DNA of 64,000 nucleotides from assembly GCA_937880755.1 (NCBI GenBank), contig CALGRX010000020.1:1-64000 (forward strand), in the 5' to 3' direction. The notes beneath the pieces are model-generated. The model saw only the letters and a list, made by a program, of their open reading frames with translations. It searched no databases and was not told where the DNA came from. This DNA comes from an uncultured Clostridia bacterium. GTDB lineage: Bacteria > Bacillota > Clostridia > Christensenellales > UBA3700. How positions within the stretch are numbered: the first letter of the stretch is position 1; every line of letters starts with the position of its first letter. Positions 26,131 through 35,022 of the stretch are shown piece after piece. The position numbers and the translations under genes are program-made.

Positions 26131-26153
26131 AGCGACTACGTGTTGTAGTCGCT
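26131..26153 (-). promoter_or_regulatory. Leader hairpin upstream of rimP
   Basis: Perfect 9-bp arms AGCGACTAC / GTAGTCGCT with a 5-nt loop are followed on the minus strand by ACAATTTTAT. The hairpin lies between a likely promoter and the rimP ribosome-binding site, an attenuator-like position. The T-run is interrupted, so termination would be partial at most. Confidence 0.6.
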
Positions 26154-26180
26154 AAGTAAGTCGTACTTAATTGCAATATC

Positions 26181-26209
26181 AATATATCATACCCTTTGGG
26201 TTTATGCAA
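26181..26209 (-). promoter_or_regulatory. Candidate SigA promoter of the rimP-nusA-infB operon
   Basis: Minus strand TTGCAT (26204-26209), 17-bp spacer, TATATT (26181-26186). It gives a leader of about 65 nt that contains the 26131-26153 hairpin. The rest of 26210-26344 is AT-rich with no gene seen. Confidence 0.5.
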
Positions 26210-26344
26210 GTATTTTTGCATAAAAATCAAAATATATTCAGTATTTATATATTATTTGTCTCTGATGACGCCAAATAGCTAATTTGACGCAATAAATATT
26301 AAAGGCAAGGATAACGACAAGACAAAAGATAACTTAGAGTAAAA

Positions 26345-26698
26345 CTATTTTTCTCGATAGAATTTCCCTTTATGAAAGTTTTCGTTGCCAAGAGGCGTCG
26401 CCGTCAATTTGAAAATAACGCAACCGTCGGGACAAACTATCGTCTTGCTATACTTGCCGTCGCCTCCTATGTTGGTCAAATCTCCTCCGCTTCGCACCGC
26501 TTCCATGATGGGATACAGCATATGCATGGTTTTGGAACATATCCCGTATCCTTGAGTGTTGACGGGACAGCCGTAAGTACACTCGTATTTGTCGCCTATT
26601 TCCTCACCGTTGCGACAATGGTTTTCGCATTTTTCGCCACGTAAGTACCCCATTACTTCTATCGTAAACTTATATTCTTCGTCATACCATTTGTTCAT
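26345..26698 (-). CDS. Small cysteine-rich protein, TIGR04076-like
   Basis: A 117-residue soluble protein. Visible motifs are GYLRGEKCENHCRNGEEIGDKY, CTYGCPVNTQGYGICSKTM, SGGDLTNIGGDG and CPDGCVIFKLTA. The Cys spacing and the YGIC-to-GGD-to-CPDG layout recall the TIGR04076 family, whose function is unknown; metal binding is a guess. The start at 26698 has AGGTG six bases upstream, leaving a 34-nt gap after the polC-like gene. It occupies the place where the rest of polC is normally encoded. Confidence 0.75.
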   Translation of the reverse strand: MNKWYDEEYKFTIEVMGYLRGEKCENHCRNGEEIGDKYECTYGCPVNTQGYGICSKTMHMLYPIMEAVRSGGDLTNIGGDGKYSKTIVCPDGCVIFKLTATPLGNENFHKGKFYREK

Positions 26699-26732
26699 AA
26701 ATGCACCTATATTTTGCCAATCAACCGTCGAT

Positions 26733-28274
26733 TTATTGCAAACTGAGGGTATTGGCAAGTTTGATGAATAATTTTGCCGTAGCCTCGGCGTCGTTGTACG
26801 CTCTATGTGCGTCAACTAGCTCTATATCCAAAAACTTGCATAGCGTACCCAATTTGTGATTTTTGAGCTTTGGCGTGCTTCCGTAAGGATAAGCCTTGCG
26901 TGCCATAGTCAAAGTGTCTAACGTCTTGTTGTTAAACTCGTACCCTAGCGCATCGCACTCACGTTTGATAAACAAAAAGTCAAAGCCGTCGCCATTGTGC
27001 GCAACAAGATAGCAGTCTTTGCAATAATTCATAAAGTCGCCTAGACAATCTTCGATATACGGCGCGCCCGCTACGTCGCTGTCGTAGATATGATTGACTT
27101 GACTTGCACCGGCAGGAATTTTCATCTTAGGGTCAACCAAGGTTTCGTAGCAACTTACGATTTCTCCGCCAACTATTTTTACTGCGCCTATTTCGATAAT
27201 TCTATCCACTCTTACGTCGGTACCCGTCGTCTCTAGGTCAAAGACAACTACGTCGTTGCGAAGTAGCAACGGACAGTTGGGGATGGTCATATCGAACAAA
27301 TTGAGTCTGCCATGGCTCTCTATAGGTTTGATTTCCGCCTTATTTTTTTTCTTTTCTAAGTCCTTGGCTATTTTGATACCCTCAATAATTGCATCGAAAT
27401 CAATGTCGCATAGGTCGGCTTTTTCCACCCTCAGTATGCGTCCTTTGCCGTAGCTATCCTCTTGCAATTCCCCCATAACGACAAGGCAATTATCGTTCTC
27501 TACACAGTCGAGAGAGCCGTGCTTTTTGCCCCTTGTAAAGGCAATGCACCTGATACTTTCAGTAGTGTCGTTGAGAGTAAATTTGTAGAAGATATAGCCT
27601 CTATTAGAGATATTGCGACTAAATTCGCTCACTCTACCTGCCACGCACACGCCCGCTTTGAGCACGGTGCAACGCGATATGTACTTAGGTCTGGCGTCCA
27701 CGCCACCACCCATTATAGGCTTTTTGCTCGTGACTTCAACAAGCCCTCTATCAATAAAAACTTCTTCGTCACTCACCGGTATTTTCGTAGTGCTAGCGTT
27801 GCCTATTGGCAAAAACTCTACTTTGATATCGGCGTTGACGTTGCTATTCAGATAGTCTAGTAAGGCTTCCTTGACGCCGGATTTGATGCAAAAATCACAT
27901 ATATGGTCGTATGCCGGAATAGTTACTTTGACTTTATTGCCGTCGATTGTTACCTTAACTTCGTTGTCGTCGTATTGACCAATCAAGGCTTTGTTGTTTT
28001 TGATAAAGTAGTCTTTGACTATTCTTTTGATGACGTCTGCGTCGATAGCAGTCTTGACGTACCTTACGTTGATTGCAAAATTAGAAGGCAAAAGCTCTTT
28101 GCAAGCGCGCAATATCTCGGCTTTTGCCTCTTCGTTCCAAATATTAGAGTCAACGTTCCTAGGAATGACGAAACAAAGCTCTACCGAAGCCTTGCTCTTA
28201 TCGACTATTGCTTGGTTGAGCCTCAAAAATTGGTATTTGTTGTTGGTTAGTTGGTTAAGTTGGTCTATCAACAT
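26733..28274 (-). CDS. PolC-derived protein: N-terminal, OB and DEDD exonuclease only, no polymerase
   Basis: The 513 residues match only the front part of DNA polymerase III PolC. Residues 1-160 resemble the PolC N-terminal domain, about 201-300 an OB-fold (VCVAGRVSEFSRN...GELQED), and 341-513 a DEDDh proofreading exonuclease with Asp346/Glu348 (VFDLET), Asp432 (HNGDGFDF), His490 and Asp495 (HRAYNDAEA). The PHP segment that normally sits between OB and exonuclease is missing, and the frame ends cleanly after the exonuclease. No PHP, palm, fingers or C-terminal polymerase follows before rimP. The gene lies exactly at the usual polC site between ispG and rimP. The start has no strong Shine-Dalgarno. 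Catalytic residues are intact, so it could be an active standalone exonuclease. Confidence 0.87.
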   Translation of the reverse strand: MLIDQLNQLTNNKYQFLRLNQAIVDKSKASVELCFVIPRNVDSNIWNEEAKAEILRACKELLPSNFAINVRYVKTAIDADVIKRIVKDYFIKNNKALIGQYDDNEVKVTIDGNKVKVTIPAYDHICDFCIKSGVKEALLDYLNSNVNADIKVEFLPIGNASTTKIPVSDEEVFIDRGLVEVTSKKPIMGGGVDARPKYISRCTVLKAGVCVAGRVSEFSRNISNRGYIFYKFTLNDTTESIRCIAFTRGKKHGSLDCVENDNCLVVMGELQEDSYGKGRILRVEKADLCDIDFDAIIEGIKIAKDLEKKKNKAEIKPIESHGRLNLFDMTIPNCPLLLRNDVVVFDLETTGTDVRVDRIIEIGAVKIVGGEIVSCYETLVDPKMKIPAGASQVNHIYDSDVAGAPYIEDCLGDFMNYCKDCYLVAHNGDGFDFLFIKRECDALGYEFNNKTLDTLTMARKAYPYGSTPKLKNHKLGTLCKFLDIELVDAHRAYNDAEATAKLFIKLANTLSLQ

Positions 28275-28323
28275 ATTATCTCGTTAGTTGGTATATTTAG
28301 CTATAGCTTACTAGTTATAATAT

Positions 28324-29355
28324 TTATTCAAACTCTTCTATCATCTTGGCAAGACGAGGCATAATTTGGTCATTGTCTATACTCTCAATCAGTTCGCCCT
28401 TGGCAAACAACGCCGATTTACCAACTCCTCCTGCCACACCGAAGTCACAGCCTTTGGATTCGCCAATGCCGTTGACTACACAGCCCATAACGGCGATTTT
28501 GACGTTTTTGCGTACGTTTTTGCACAGTTCCTCTACCTTGCTCGCAATCTCTTGCACGTTGATATTGGTCCTTGCGCAAGTAGGACAAGCGATTACTTCG
28601 GCGTAAGGCTTACTATATTTGTCGCACGCCTTGAGTATCTCTATGCCCGCCTCTACCTCTTTGATAGGGTCATCGGTGAGCGAGACTCTTATCGTATCGC
28701 CAATGCCGTCACAAAGTAGACTGCCTATACCTATAGCCGATTTGATAAGTCCCTTGGTATAAGTGCCTGCTTCGGTTACACCGATATGCAACGGATAGTC
28801 GCAACGCGAGCGGATAAGCCTATATGCTTGTATCATAGCGGTAACGTTGCTGGATTTGGCAGAGATAACTATATCGTCAAAGTTACACTCTTCGAGTATT
28901 CTTACGTGTTCAAGCGCGCTCTCGCACATTGCCTCGGCTAGTGGCAAATGATTATATTTTTCATCTAAAGAACCGCCGTTGACGCCAATTCGTATAGGGA
29001 TATTGCGTTCTTTGAGATATTGAGCAAGATACTTGACCTTGGACATATCTCCGATATTGCCGGGATTAATCCTTATCTTGGACACGCCGCTATCGGCTGC
29101 GACTATGGCTAGTCGATAATCAAAGTGAATGTCTGCTACGATAGGTATCGCGGTCTGCTCAACTATTTGACGGCAAGCAAGCGCGCTATCCTTGTCCGGC
29201 ACGGAAATTCTAACTATTTCGCAACCGGCGTCTTGCAACTTAGTTATTTGAGCAACGGTAGCGTCAATATCTTTGGTTTTGGAATTGGTCATAGATTGAA
29301 CGCTGATTTGTCCACCGCCAATCTCAACGCCACCGACTTTTACTATTTTGGTCAT
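28324..29355 (-). CDS. ispG: 4-hydroxy-3-methylbut-2-enyl diphosphate synthase IspG
   Basis: The 343-residue 4Fe-4S enzyme carries out the sixth MEP step. The N-terminal TIM barrel shows GGQISVQSMTNSKTKD and RINPGNIG. The C-terminal cluster-binding domain has CPTCARTN and VMGCVVNGIGES with three Cys ligands and a Glu. It lies with dxr and rseP, a typical clostridial arrangement. Confidence 0.97.
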   Translation of the reverse strand: MTKIVKVGGVEIGGGQISVQSMTNSKTKDIDATVAQITKLQDAGCEIVRISVPDKDSALACRQIVEQTAIPIVADIHFDYRLAIVAADSGVSKIRINPGNIGDMSKVKYLAQYLKERNIPIRIGVNGGSLDEKYNHLPLAEAMCESALEHVRILEECNFDDIVISAKSSNVTAMIQAYRLIRSRCDYPLHIGVTEAGTYTKGLIKSAIGIGSLLCDGIGDTIRVSLTDDPIKEVEAGIEILKACDKYSKPYAEVIACPTCARTNINVQEIASKVEELCKNVRKNVKIAVMGCVVNGIGESKGCDFGVAGGVGKSALFAKGELIESIDNDQIMPRLAKMIEEFE

Positions 29356-29357
29356 AT

Positions 29358-30458
29358 TTACCCCGCAAAATGTAGTATATCAAGTAGAATTGTTAGCGCA
29401 AATAATAGCAACAAACCTACCGTGTGTATAATTCCTTCAACCTTGCGGTTGACGGGTTTTCCCCTGACGAGTTCAATTAGAGTAAAGACTATCCTCGAGC
29501 CGTCAAGAGCAGGCAAAGGCAATATATTCATAAAGGCAAGCGATATCGAAAATACGCCTAAACCGTAAATAATTGCAAAAAATCCGCTTTGAGTAAGCAT
29601 AGCTAGCACTGATATTGCGGTAAACGTACCGCCCAGCGTTTCGCCCACCTTGGCACTACCGGTAAACACGCTGCCAATAGACTTTAGACTGACAACTATT
29701 ATATCTTTGCCAAATACGAAGCTATGCCCTATGGACTCAAAAAAGCCTAGTTTCTTTAGACTAATCTCGCTACCACTCAAATCTATACCAAGTCCGTAGT
29801 ACGAGGCGTCTTTGACGCTGCCGTCATCGGCTGTTTCCGTTCTGTCAACCATACCTTTAGTGACGTTGAGGTCCACGAGCTTACCGTCTCTTTCTACGGT
29901 AATCACAAACTCATCTTTGCCTACAAGCATGGAGCTAAAATTGCTATTCAAAGAAGCGTATGCCTTTTGTCCGTCTATCTCTACGATTACGTCGCCACTC
30001 TCAAACTGTTGCACGATAGCCGTGTCTTTGAAATCGTAGGTCTTGTCTACTACTCTAAAGACTTCGCCGTATCCCATAAAGAAAATGCTGAGGAATATTA
30101 TTGCAAAAATATAGTTGAACAGCACTCCGCTAGCAAGTACGATTATGCGTTGCCAAGGCGGTTTAGAGTTGAAGTCTCCCTCTTGCACAGCCTCTTGATC
30201 CTCTCCCGCAAAGGCGCAAAAGCCACCTAAAGGAAATGCTCTGACGGAAAATACCTCGCCGGTGTTTTTGTTGGTTTTGGATATGATTTTTGGTCCGAAA
30301 CCTATTGAAAATTCATTGATTTTGAACTTAAAAATTTTGCCCGCCGTATAGTGTCCCAATTCGTGTACGAGCACCATAAACAGCAAGCAAGCCAGAGCCC
30401 CCAATAAATACCCCGCTTTTTCCATTATTTGAGCAAAACTCACCGCCAAAAGACTCAT
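29358..30458 (-). CDS. rseP: Site-2 zinc metalloprotease RseP/RasP
   Basis: A 366-residue membrane protease. HELGH (32-36) in the first transmembrane helix supplies zinc ligands and the catalytic Glu; a PDZ domain (about 130-210) follows, then LPALDGSR in the third helix gives the Asp ligand. It cleaves anti-sigma factors and signal-peptide remnants within the membrane. It overlaps dxr by 4 nt and precedes ispG by 2 nt. Confidence 0.95.
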   Translation of the reverse strand: MSLLAVSFAQIMEKAGYLLGALACLLFMVLVHELGHYTAGKIFKFKINEFSIGFGPKIISKTNKNTGEVFSVRAFPLGGFCAFAGEDQEAVQEGDFNSKPPWQRIIVLASGVLFNYIFAIIFLSIFFMGYGEVFRVVDKTYDFKDTAIVQQFESGDVIVEIDGQKAYASLNSNFSSMLVGKDEFVITVERDGKLVDLNVTKGMVDRTETADDGSVKDASYYGLGIDLSGSEISLKKLGFFESIGHSFVFGKDIIVVSLKSIGSVFTGSAKVGETLGGTFTAISVLAMLTQSGFFAIIYGLGVFSISLAFMNILPLPALDGSRIVFTLIELVRGKPVNRKVEGIIHTVGLLLLFALTILLDILHFAG

Positions 30459-31606
30459 AATCTCTCCTTCAACAGCTCATAGGCAAACTTTCTAGCCATA
30501 TCGTCGCAACGATATACGTCGTCAATACTTGCAATAGCCTTGTCTCTACCCAATCTGTCTATAGCCTGCTCAATATAATATGAAAAATCGTAGAATTTTA
30601 TTTGATTATTTAGATAAAACGGCACAAGCACTTCGTTGACCGCGTTGAAAATTATCGGATAAACTCCGCCCCTTTGCGCGCATCGCACGGCAATGCCAAG
30701 ACAAGGAAAACGCTCCAAGTCAGGCGCAGAAAACGTTAGGTCTAGCCCGTCCAACTCGAGAGGCGAAAAGTCATAATTGCCTCGCTCGGGATATAGTAAA
30801 GCAAGCGCAATAGGCAACTTCATATCCGGATAACTCATCTGCGCCGATATACTGCCGTCGTCGAAACGCACCATACTATGCACTATGCTCTTAGGGTGAA
30901 TATACACGGCTATGTCCTTGGCTTCAACGCCGAAAAGGTGCTTTGCTTCGATGATTTCTAGTCCTTTGTTAACTAGAGTCGCACTATCAATCGTAACCTT
31001 ACTACCCATATTCCAGGTAGGGTGCTTGAGTGCGTCGCAAGCCTTGGCGCAAGCAATTTGCTCCTTGGTCATATCTCTAAACGCACCACCGCTAGCCGTA
31101 AGAATAATTTGCTTAACTTTTTTGTCTAGCTCAAAGCCCTTGCATTGCCAAATAGCGCTATGTTCGCTATCTACGGGCAATATTTTTACCCCTTTTTGCT
31201 TAGCAAGAGGCATTACTATATCACCGCCCGCAACCAGCGTCTCTTTGTTGGCAAGGGCTACGTCGTTACCCGCGTTTATTGCGTTGATAGTCGGCTCTAG
31301 ACCGCGAATACCAACCAAAGCGTTGAGCACGACGTCGCATTCAACCGTAGATAAAGCGTTGACGCCGTCGTCACCGCCCCATACGATTATGCCCGTATTA
31401 GAGGACAATTCTTGCGCTTTTTGCTCGTCGCCGACTGCTACGAAAAGCGGTTTGAACTCTTGTATTTGTTTAGCTAGCGTATCGATATCGGTATTGCAAC
31501 ATAGCCCGACAACCGAAAGTCTGTCGGGATAACGTCTAACGACTTCTAAGGCTTGCGTGCCTATCGAACCCGTGCTACCCAAAATCACTAATCTTTTTTT
31601 TGCCAT
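30455..31606 (-). CDS. dxr: 1-deoxy-D-xylulose-5-phosphate reductoisomerase
   Basis: The 383-residue NADPH enzyme makes MEP from DXP. The N-terminal Rossmann motif is LGSTGSIGTQALEV; the metal and substrate region has ANKETLVAGG, PVDSEHSAIWQ and TASGGAFRD, and HPTWNMGSKVTIDSATLVNKGLE follows. No obvious Shine-Dalgarno precedes the ATG; the 104-nt gap to cdsA holds no gene. Confidence 0.97.
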   Translation of the reverse strand: MAKKRLVILGSTGSIGTQALEVVRRYPDRLSVVGLCCNTDIDTLAKQIQEFKPLFVAVGDEQKAQELSSNTGIIVWGGDDGVNALSTVECDVVLNALVGIRGLEPTINAINAGNDVALANKETLVAGGDIVMPLAKQKGVKILPVDSEHSAIWQCKGFELDKKVKQIILTASGGAFRDMTKEQIACAKACDALKHPTWNMGSKVTIDSATLVNKGLEIIEAKHLFGVEAKDIAVYIHPKSIVHSMVRFDDGSISAQMSYPDMKLPIALALLYPERGNYDFSPLELDGLDLTFSAPDLERFPCLGIAVRCAQRGGVYPIIFNAVNEVLVPFYLNNQIKFYDFSYYIEQAIDRLGRDKAIASIDDVYRCDDMARKFAYELLKERL

Positions 31607-31710
31607 ACGCCAACCAAAATAAAACTAATATGATATTGCAAAACGTTTTTGCCGTTGAGTTACGAGTGTTTTGCGTCAATAATTTTGCAAAATGGTATGT
31701 ATTATAATCG

Positions 31711-32565
31711 TTATCTCGTAATGAGCGAGATAGTTACGTACACGATAGGAAGCATGAACAAGATGCTGTCTAGTCTATCCATCATTCCACCGTGTCCGGG
31801 GAATATTCTGCCAAAGTCTTTGATGCCCGCCTTGCGTTTGATAGAGCTAGCGCCCAAATCGCCCAGCTCGCAAATCACACCGCCGACAAGCCCGATTGCT
31901 GCGTAAATAATTCCGGACTTGACTAGACTGTCGGTCAACGTGAGCATACCTACGTTTTTGAACGCAGACATACATTGAGTATAGTCAAATAGTACGAAAA
32001 CTAACATTGCGCCTAGTATTCCGCCCAAAACACCGCCTATTGCTCCCGAAATAGTCTTTTTTGGACTTATCGTAGGGCAAAGTTTAGGTCCTTTGAAGGT
32101 TATTCCGACAAAGTACGCCATAGTATCCGTCAAAATTGGTACGAGTAAGGTAAGCATAATCGCCAACATCCCGTATTGCGAATGGTTGAGAACGAAAAAC
32201 GGTGAAAATAGCAAAACGGGATATACGATAACGCCTATGGTCGCAAACAAGTCTTTGAGCTCGAGCCTCTTGGAAAAAGTGAAGTAAACTATCGCAATTA
32301 TCACTGCCAAAAGCACCGATGCGATTATACCCTTTTCACCCAAAAAATACGTAGCGGGATAAATCGTTGCCACCGAAAAGAAAAGCGATAGCCCTACGGG
32401 ACTGTATCCCGCCTGTTTCAATGCGTTGTACATCTCGTATACGCCCAACACGCATACCAACACGCCAACTAGGTCGGCAAAGGCAACTTCTATCTGCCTA
32501 AGACCAAGTAAAGTGCCAAGCACTATGCCCAACAATACCACTGCCGTGGCAATTCGTTTCCACAT
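31711..32565 (-). CDS. cdsA: Phosphatidate cytidylyltransferase CdsA
   Basis: The 284-residue polytopic membrane enzyme makes CDP-diacylglycerol from phosphatidate and CTP. The C-terminal signature is recognisable: GDLGASSIKRKAGIKDFGRIFPGHGGMMDRLDS, here with LGDLGASSIKR and PGHGGMMDR. It directly follows uppS (1 nt gap) and is part of the frr-uppS-cdsA-dxr-rseP run. Confidence 0.95.
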   Translation of the reverse strand: MWKRIATAVVLLGIVLGTLLGLRQIEVAFADLVGVLVCVLGVYEMYNALKQAGYSPVGLSLFFSVATIYPATYFLGEKGIIASVLLAVIIAIVYFTFSKRLELKDLFATIGVIVYPVLLFSPFFVLNHSQYGMLAIMLTLLVPILTDTMAYFVGITFKGPKLCPTISPKKTISGAIGGVLGGILGAMLVFVLFDYTQCMSAFKNVGMLTLTDSLVKSGIIYAAIGLVGGVICELGDLGASSIKRKAGIKDFGRIFPGHGGMMDRLDSILFMLPIVYVTISLITR

Positions 32566-32566
32566 A

Positions 32567-33271
32567 TCAAGTCAACCTCGCTATCTTGCCAAAACGCCTG
32601 TCTCTCTTGGCGTATTCGGCTAATATCTCTTCTAACGTGCTACGGTCGAAGTCCGGCCAATATTTGTCCAAAAAGATGAGTTCGCTATACGCGCATTGCC
32701 ATATCAAAAAGTTGCTTAGCCTCTTTTCGCCACCACTTCTGACGATTACGTCGGGGTCGGGAATGCCGTAAGTGTACATGCAGTCGCTCATACTGTCCAC
32801 GTCGATTTGGGTTATGCCCGACTGAATAACGTAGTTGACTGCGTTGACTATCTCTTGTCTACCGCCGTAGTTGATAGCCACGCTGACACACATTCCGCTA
32901 TTGTCCTTGGAAGTATCGACTATTTTTTCTAAAGCATCTCTGGTAAGTTCGGGCAGTTGAGTCACGTCACCCAAAATGCGTATTCTATAGCCTTTGTCGC
33001 TATATTCTTGCAATTCTCCCTCAGCAAACTTCTTGATAAGAGCAAACAATTCATCAATTTCTTCTTGAGGTCTTGCCCAATTTTCGGTAGAAAACGCATA
33101 AAAAGTAACGTAACGAATGCCCATAGCATCACATTCGTTAATCATTCTTTTCATAGCTTTGACGCCTTCTCTGTGACCCATTTTGCGAGGAAGCAGTCTT
33201 TCTTTTGCCCACCTGCCGTTGCCATCCATAATGAAGGCTACGTGCACGGGAATTTTGTTGTTTTCAACCAT
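32567..33271 (-). CDS. uppS: Undecaprenyl diphosphate synthase UppS
   Basis: A 234-residue cis-prenyltransferase. The catalytic Asp lies in FIMDGNGRWA, followed by GHREGVKAMK, TFYAFSTENWARP and the C-terminal DPDVIVRSGGEKRLSNFLIWQ. It extends farnesyl diphosphate to C55, the lipid carrier used by MraY (53782-54795). A GGAG ribosome-binding site is present. Confidence 0.97.
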   Translation of the reverse strand: MVENNKIPVHVAFIMDGNGRWAKERLLPRKMGHREGVKAMKRMINECDAMGIRYVTFYAFSTENWARPQEEIDELFALIKKFAEGELQEYSDKGYRIRILGDVTQLPELTRDALEKIVDTSKDNSGMCVSVAINYGGRQEIVNAVNYVIQSGITQIDVDSMSDCMYTYGIPDPDVIVRSGGEKRLSNFLIWQCAYSELIFLDKYWPDFDRSTLEEILAEYAKRDRRFGKIARLT

Positions 33272-33361
33272 ATATACTCCAAATAATCAACGTTAGATGA
33301 ATTAAGACGCAATCGTAACGAAATTACGACTTGTCTAAAAACGTCGTACTTCATAGTTTTA

Positions 33362-33937
33362 TCAAACGCTCATTACTTCTTGTTCTTTTTCTTTGGTAAG
33401 TTTGTCAACAAGCTCAATCTTTTCGGCAAGTTGCTTGTCAACGTCCTTTTCGTAAGTACTCACTTCGTCTTCAGAGATAAGATTGTCCTTTTTGAGCTTT
33501 TTGATGCCGTCGTTGATGTCACGGCGTGCGTTGCGCATTTGGACTTTAATACTTTCGGCAGTAGCCTTGATTTGCTTGACGAGATCCTTTCTTCTCTCTT
33601 GAGTTAGCTCAGGGAAAATCAAACGTATATTTTTTCCGTCATTGTTAGGCGTCATACCGAGATTAGCGGCTATCAATGCCTTTTCTACGTCTTTGAGAAT
33701 ACTCGTATCCCACACGCTAATCATCAATACTCTGGCTTCGGGTATGGTGATATTACCTACTTGTTTGATAGGCGTAGGGGTTCCGTAATAGTCGACGGTA
33801 ACTTTGTCGAGAACGTGAGCGTTGGCTCTTCCCGCTTTGAGAGTCATAAACTCATGCTTGAGGCTATCCAAGCTTTTGACAAGTCTATTGTCAAAATCGT
33901 CAAACAATTCTAATACTTCAATACTTTCGTAACTCAT
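33362..33937 (-). CDS. frr: Ribosome recycling factor
   Basis: A 191-residue three-helix-bundle protein, slightly longer at the N-terminus than the usual 185. The family core LKAGRANAHVLDKVTVDYYGTPTPIKQVGNITIPEAR is obvious. It splits post-termination ribosomes with EF-G. An AAGGAG ribosome-binding site fixes the start. Confidence 0.97.
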   Translation of the reverse strand: MSYESIEVLELFDDFDNRLVKSLDSLKHEFMTLKAGRANAHVLDKVTVDYYGTPTPIKQVGNITIPEARVLMISVWDTSILKDVEKALIAANLGMTPNNDGKNIRLIFPELTQERRKDLVKQIKATAESIKVQMRNARRDINDGIKKLKKDNLISEDEVSTYEKDVDKQLAEKIELVDKLTKEKEQEVMSV

Positions 33938-33966
33938 AAGAAACTCCTTAAATAATTATATATTGC

Positions 33967-33995
33967 ATTATATCAAATATAATGATTTTTTACAA
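33967..33995 (-). promoter_or_regulatory. Candidate SigA promoter of frr-uppS-cdsA-dxr
   Basis: Minus strand TTGTAA (33990-33995), 17-bp spacer, perfect TATAAT (33967-33972), about 30 nt before the frr ATG. Together with the terminator after pyrH it makes frr onward a separate unit. The remaining AT-rich stretch 33996-34164 shows no gene. Confidence 0.55.
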
Positions 33996-34164
33996 TATTA
34001 TTTGAGTAAATTATTTTGTTTGCTCGGCATAGCGTTAGCAACACAATACAATCGTTCTATAAATATTGCCACGATATTTTGCCGCAAAGCAATTAAAAAA
34101 TTGATAACAATATATTATAGAATTGGCAATATTATTATAAAATAGTTGCTAATTTACAATAATT

Positions 34165-34203
34165 TGAAAAAATGACCTTCAAAATATTATTTTTGAAGGT
34201 CAT
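34165..34203 (-). terminator. Strong intrinsic terminator after pyrH
   Basis: Perfect 13-bp arms at 34172-34184 and 34191-34203 (ATGACCTTCAAAA and its complement) with a 6-nt loop, then six T on the minus strand. It lies about 60 nt past the pyrH stop. Confidence 0.9.
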
Positions 34204-34260
34204 ATCATTTGCATAACTTGCCAAGACGAAAATATCTATCTAGCCATATTACGCATAATA

Positions 34261-34956
34261 TCATTTGATAATCGTGCCTATCTTCTCGCCTTTGACCGCC
34301 TTAACTATACTGTCCTGCTCGTTGAGGGCAAACACGATGATAGGGATATTATTTTCCATACACAGCGATATTGCCGTAGTGTCCATAGCTTGCAAGCCTT
34401 TTTTGATGACGTCGATATAGGCAATTTCGTCCAACTTATTAGCGTCGGGATTTTTTCTCGGGTCGCTATCGTATACGCCGTCAATATTTTTAGCGCACAA
34501 CAATACGTCGGCGTTGACTTCGGCAGCTCTCAAAGCGGCCCCCGTGTCGGTACTGAAGAATGGATTGCCCGTACCGCAAGCAAAGATAACCACCCTACCT
34601 TTTTCAAAATGTCTAAGCGCCTTACGAAGAATATATGGCTCGGCTACTCTGGTGATGGTCAATGCAGTCTGCACTCTCGTAGGTATTCCCGCAGCTTCCA
34701 AAGCGTCTTGCATAGCTAGAGAGTTCATTACGGTAGCAAGCATACCCATATGGTCGGCTGCCGATCTATCCATAGTCGGAGCTTGGCGACCTCTCCAAAA
34801 GTTGCCTCCACCGATAATAAGTCCCACTTCGATACCCATTTCGGTAACCTTCTTAATTTGGCTTACTACGTATTCTACTACGCTTTGGTCGATGCCAAAG
34901 CCCTTTTCTCCAGCCAAAGCCTCTCCGCTCAGCTTGATAATCGCTCTCTTGTACAT
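34261..34956 (-). CDS. pyrH: UMP kinase
   Basis: A 231-residue amino-acid-kinase-fold hexameric enzyme making UDP from UMP. Motifs: RAIIKLSGEALAG, GLIIGGGNFWRG, DHMGMLATVMNSLAMQDALE and GTGNPFFSTDTGAALRA. The start at 34956 has AAGGAG and matches the family; the open frame to 35019 is read-through of the tsf terminator region. It follows rpsB-tsf in conserved order but has a terminator between. Confidence 0.97.
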   Translation of the reverse strand: MYKRAIIKLSGEALAGEKGFGIDQSVVEYVVSQIKKVTEMGIEVGLIIGGGNFWRGRQAPTMDRSAADHMGMLATVMNSLAMQDALEAAGIPTRVQTALTITRVAEPYILRKALRHFEKGRVVIFACGTGNPFFSTDTGAALRAAEVNADVLLCAKNIDGVYDSDPRKNPDANKLDEIAYIDVIKKGLQAMDTTAISLCMENNIPIIVFALNEQDSIVKAVKGEKIGTIIK

Positions 34957-34984
34957 AAAATTCTCCTTATACGCGTTATTCGTC

Positions 34985-35014
34985 ATAAAAAAGGGAAACA
35001 AAATCGTTTCCCTT
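34985..35014 (-). terminator. Intrinsic terminator after rpsB-tsf
   Basis: Arms AAGGGAAAC / GTTTCCCTT at 34991-34999 and 35006-35014 with a 6-nt loop are followed by a T-rich run, starting 8 nt past the tsf stop. Read-through would be needed to express pyrH from the rpsB promoter. Confidence 0.88.
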
Positions 35015-35022
35015 AACAATTA

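Noticed and set aside
26699..26815. N-terminal extension of the TIGR04076-like protein
   Set aside because: It would overlap the polC-like gene; the ATG at 26698 has a proper ribosome-binding site and the extension looks like shadow sequence.
30912..31532. 206-codon plus-strand ORF opposite dxr
   Set aside because: Antisense shadow of dxr, with Ser/Leu-rich composition and no domain.
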